Notes under the pieces: model-generated
What the model saw: only the letters and a program-made list of their open reading frames with translations
Told to the model about the DNA's origin: nothing
Database searches by the model: none
Made by a program: the position numbers and the translations under genes
Assembly: GCA_030151105.1 (NCBI GenBank)
Contig: JASLEN010000093.1
Coordinates: 1 to 5,944 of the forward strand
Length of the DNA: 5,944 nt
Direction of reading: 5' to 3'
Source: Dysgonomonas sp.
Lineage (GTDB): Bacteria > Bacteroidota > Bacteroidia > Bacteroidales > Dysgonomonadaceae
In this document: positions 5,568 through 5,944 of the stretch, one piece after another
Numbering within the stretch: position 1 is the first letter of the stretch
Layout: each line of letters starts with the position of its first letter

Positions 5568-5944
5568 ATGGAATACAACAAAAGACTGAATGATATAACA
5601 GCAGAATATGAGGAATTACTTGCTCGTTGCAATATGAAAATAGTTCCAGGGAATGGGATTTATGAACGTTTTAAGTATCCTATATTGACAAGAAATCACA
5701 CTCCTTTATTTTGGAGATACGACCTCAATCCTGAGACCAATCCTTTTTTAATGGAGCGCTTTGGAATCAATTCAGTATTCAATGCAGGTGCTATCAAACA
5801 TGAAGGGAAGTATTTGGTGATAGCTAGAGTGGAGGGCGTTGATCGTAAGTCTTTCTTTGCTGTAGCAGAAAGTCCAAATGGAATAGATAGCTTCAAGTTT
5901 TGGGATTATCCTCTTAACCTACCTGATATAGATTCTGATGAGAC
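5568..5944 (+). CDS. GH130 family 4-O-beta-D-mannosyl-D-glucose phosphorylase (partial, 5' end only)
   Basis: The first 125 codons of a plus-strand gene cut by the right edge, with no stop in frame. The translation contains NGIYERFKYPILT, HTPLFWRYDLNPETNPFLMER, FNAGAIKHEGKYLVIARVEG and DRKSFFAVAESPNGID. I recognise these as the N-terminus of GH130 subfamily 1 enzymes such as Bacteroides fragilis MGP. That cytoplasmic enzyme uses phosphate to split 4-O-beta-D-mannosyl-D-glucose into alpha-mannose 1-phosphate and glucose, the last step of a beta-mannan route with a mannanase, a cellobiose 2-epimerase and a sugar symporter. Full-length proteins have about 390 residues. The catalytic Asp should fall just beyond the window end. 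The start at 5568 matches the family N-terminus and follows a plausible promoter. Partner genes of the mannan route would be expected to the right, outside the window. The family call is strong; exact substrate could also be mannobiose or a mannooligosaccharide. Confidence 0.9.
   Translation, partial: MEYNKRLNDITAEYEELLARCNMKIVPGNGIYERFKYPILTRNHTPLFWRYDLNPETNPFLMERFGINSVFNAGAIKHEGKYLVIARVEGVDRKSFFAVAESPNGIDSFKFWDYPLNLPDIDSDE

Noticed and set aside
5696..5896. Minus-strand open frame opposite the GH130 gene
   Set aside because: The plus strand encodes clear GH130 family motifs; the opposite frame is its shadow.

Overview
The window reads as Bacteroidetes DNA, most likely order Bacteroidales. 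The evidence is AT-rich intergenic DNA, start codons without a strong Shine-Dalgarno, upstream elements matching the Bacteroides -33/-7 promoter type (TTTG and TAnnTTTG), and protein families typical of the group: an OprO/OprP-like porin, an AraC regulator, and a GH130 mannosylglucose phosphorylase. I cannot name genus or species.

Layout. Positions 1-4075 hold four tightly spaced minus-strand genes, transcribed right to left: glycerol kinase (glpK, 4075-2585), aquaglyceroporin (glpF, 2540-1818), a secreted HAD-family phosphatase (1765-821) and an outer-membrane phosphate-selective-type porin (796 to beyond the left edge). Gaps are 44, 52 and 24 bases, so they look like one operon. Upstream lies a 353-base regulatory region (4076-4428). 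It contains a good candidate promoter and a cluster of TGTTT-NN-AAACA operator-like sites that no gene explains. Beyond it, also on the minus strand, is an AraC-family regulator (5319-4429). At the right edge a plus-strand gene starts at 5568. It is a 5'-terminal fragment of a GH130 4-O-beta-D-mannosyl-D-glucose phosphorylase, cut by the window end.

How the genes may work together. GlpF admits glycerol and GlpK traps it as glycerol 3-phosphate. The downstream pair adds an outer-membrane pore often associated with phosphorylated or anionic solutes, and an exported phosphatase. A reasonable but unproven model is that the operon lets the cell take phosphorylated glycerol compounds into the periplasm, remove the phosphate, and import the glycerol. 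No glycerol-3-phosphate dehydrogenase is visible here. The AraC gene sits between the glycerol operon and the mannan-pathway gene, and either could be its target.

I see no tRNA, rRNA, CRISPR array, insertion sequence or phage gene. Most of the window is ordinary metabolism. The most distinctive parts are the operator cluster before glpK, the coupling of glpFK to a secreted phosphatase and porin, and a changed second NPA box (NPV) in GlpF.
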